Part shown: positions 63,910-64,000 of the stretch, piece by piece
How the letters are laid out: each line of letters starts with the position of its first letter
Position numbering within the stretch: position 1 is the stretch's first letter
DNA from: Pedobacter sp. W3I1
GTDB taxonomy: Bacteria > Bacteroidota > Bacteroidia > Sphingobacteriales > Sphingobacteriaceae
NCBI RefSeq assembly: GCF_030816015.1
Contig: NZ_JAUSXN010000001.1
Span: forward strand, 1,302,001-1,366,000
Direction of reading: 5' to 3'
DNA length: 64,000 nt
Notes under the pieces: generated by a model
Told to the model about the DNA's origin: nothing
The model's input: only the letters and a program-made list of their open reading frames with translations
Database searches by the model: none
Made by a program: the position numbers and the translations under genes

Positions 63910-63960
63910 GCAAAGGGCATGGGGTTTTGAGCATAGCGCTCTCAGCACCAAGCACCATGC
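63910..63960. repeat. imperfect inverted repeat GGGCATGGGG...CACCATGC
   Basis: A GCATGG/CCATGC pair encloses AGCATAGCGCTCTCAGC between the cyclophilin gene and the next one; may be a terminator or a small repeat. Confidence 0.4.
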
Positions 63961-63974
63961 AAAATCATAAAAAT

Positions 63975-64000
63975 ATGAATTTAAGAGGAATTGTTGCCGT
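63975..64000 (+). CDS. start of a DUF5606-like gene, cut by the window end
   Basis: Only MNLRGIVAV is visible. This is how DUF5606 family proteins of Bacteroidota begin (MxLKGIxxISGKPGLY). Too little sequence for a firm call. Confidence 0.4.

Overview
The window reads as AT-rich chromosomal DNA of a Bacteroidota soil or freshwater bacterium, most likely Pedobacter or a close Sphingobacteriaceae relative. The evidence is gene content (SulP/carbonic anhydrase pair, LytTR two-component system, flavo/pedobacterial beta-barrel proteins, 'putative porin', DUF5606-like start), promoter -7 boxes of the TAnnTTTG type, absence of strong Shine-Dalgarno sequences, and several families of intergenic palindromic repeats. 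No rRNA, tRNA, CRISPR array or prophage was found.

Layout. 1-6.5 kb: end of a glycoside-hydrolase-like gene, a GMC dehydrogenase with its Tat-exported small subunit (the large subunit carries a 1-nt frameshift), and a methyltransferase. 6.6-16.2 kb: DUF1304 protein, dnaK, a complete IS4-family element inserted inside a palindromic repeat, a sugar kinase/nucleotidyltransferase pair, a HerA-like ATPase, and a CbpA/CbpM co-chaperone pair. 16.6-24.8 kb: S9 peptidase, a regulatory stretch (HTH protein, histidine kinase, NarL-type regulator, ECF sigma factor) and exonuclease III. 25-30.3 kb: M42 peptidase (frameshifted), GNAT, MFS and acyl-CoA carboxylase. 30.35-32.3 kb: a tandem array of about six copies of a 295-302 bp non-coding repeat. 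32.4-37.4 kb: SulP transporter plus beta carbonic anhydrase, and PruA.

37.6-48.1 kb is the most interesting part. On the minus strand lies a double-glycine leader peptide followed by an S41 peptidase, a LytS-type kinase and a LytTR regulator, with a second S41 paralogue upstream. On the plus strand lie four more very short peptide genes (three with full GG leaders in addition to one with a variant leader, plus a leaderless membrane microprotein), then an HlyD adaptor and a C39-peptidase ABC exporter. The plus-strand units share a promoter-like GTGTATCTTTTTT motif and a duplicated 60-bp 5' leader. The layout resembles Gram-positive com/blp peptide-pheromone or bacteriocin loci, but in a Gram-negative; this is inference.

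48.1-53.5 kb is a tightly overlapping seven-gene operon (FAD oxidoreductase, methyltransferase, type III PKS, dehydratase, KAS, ACP, phosphopantetheinyl transferase), probably making an alkylresorcinol- or quinone-type phenolic lipid. 54.3-64 kb: fatty acid hydroxylase-like protein, lpxK, purine nucleoside phosphorylase, putative porin, a beta-barrel protein, a secreted protein of a family often labelled asparagine synthetase B, and a cyclophilin.

Three genes (GMC, M42, LytS-type kinase) each look broken by one extra base, which may be real decay or draft-sequence error.
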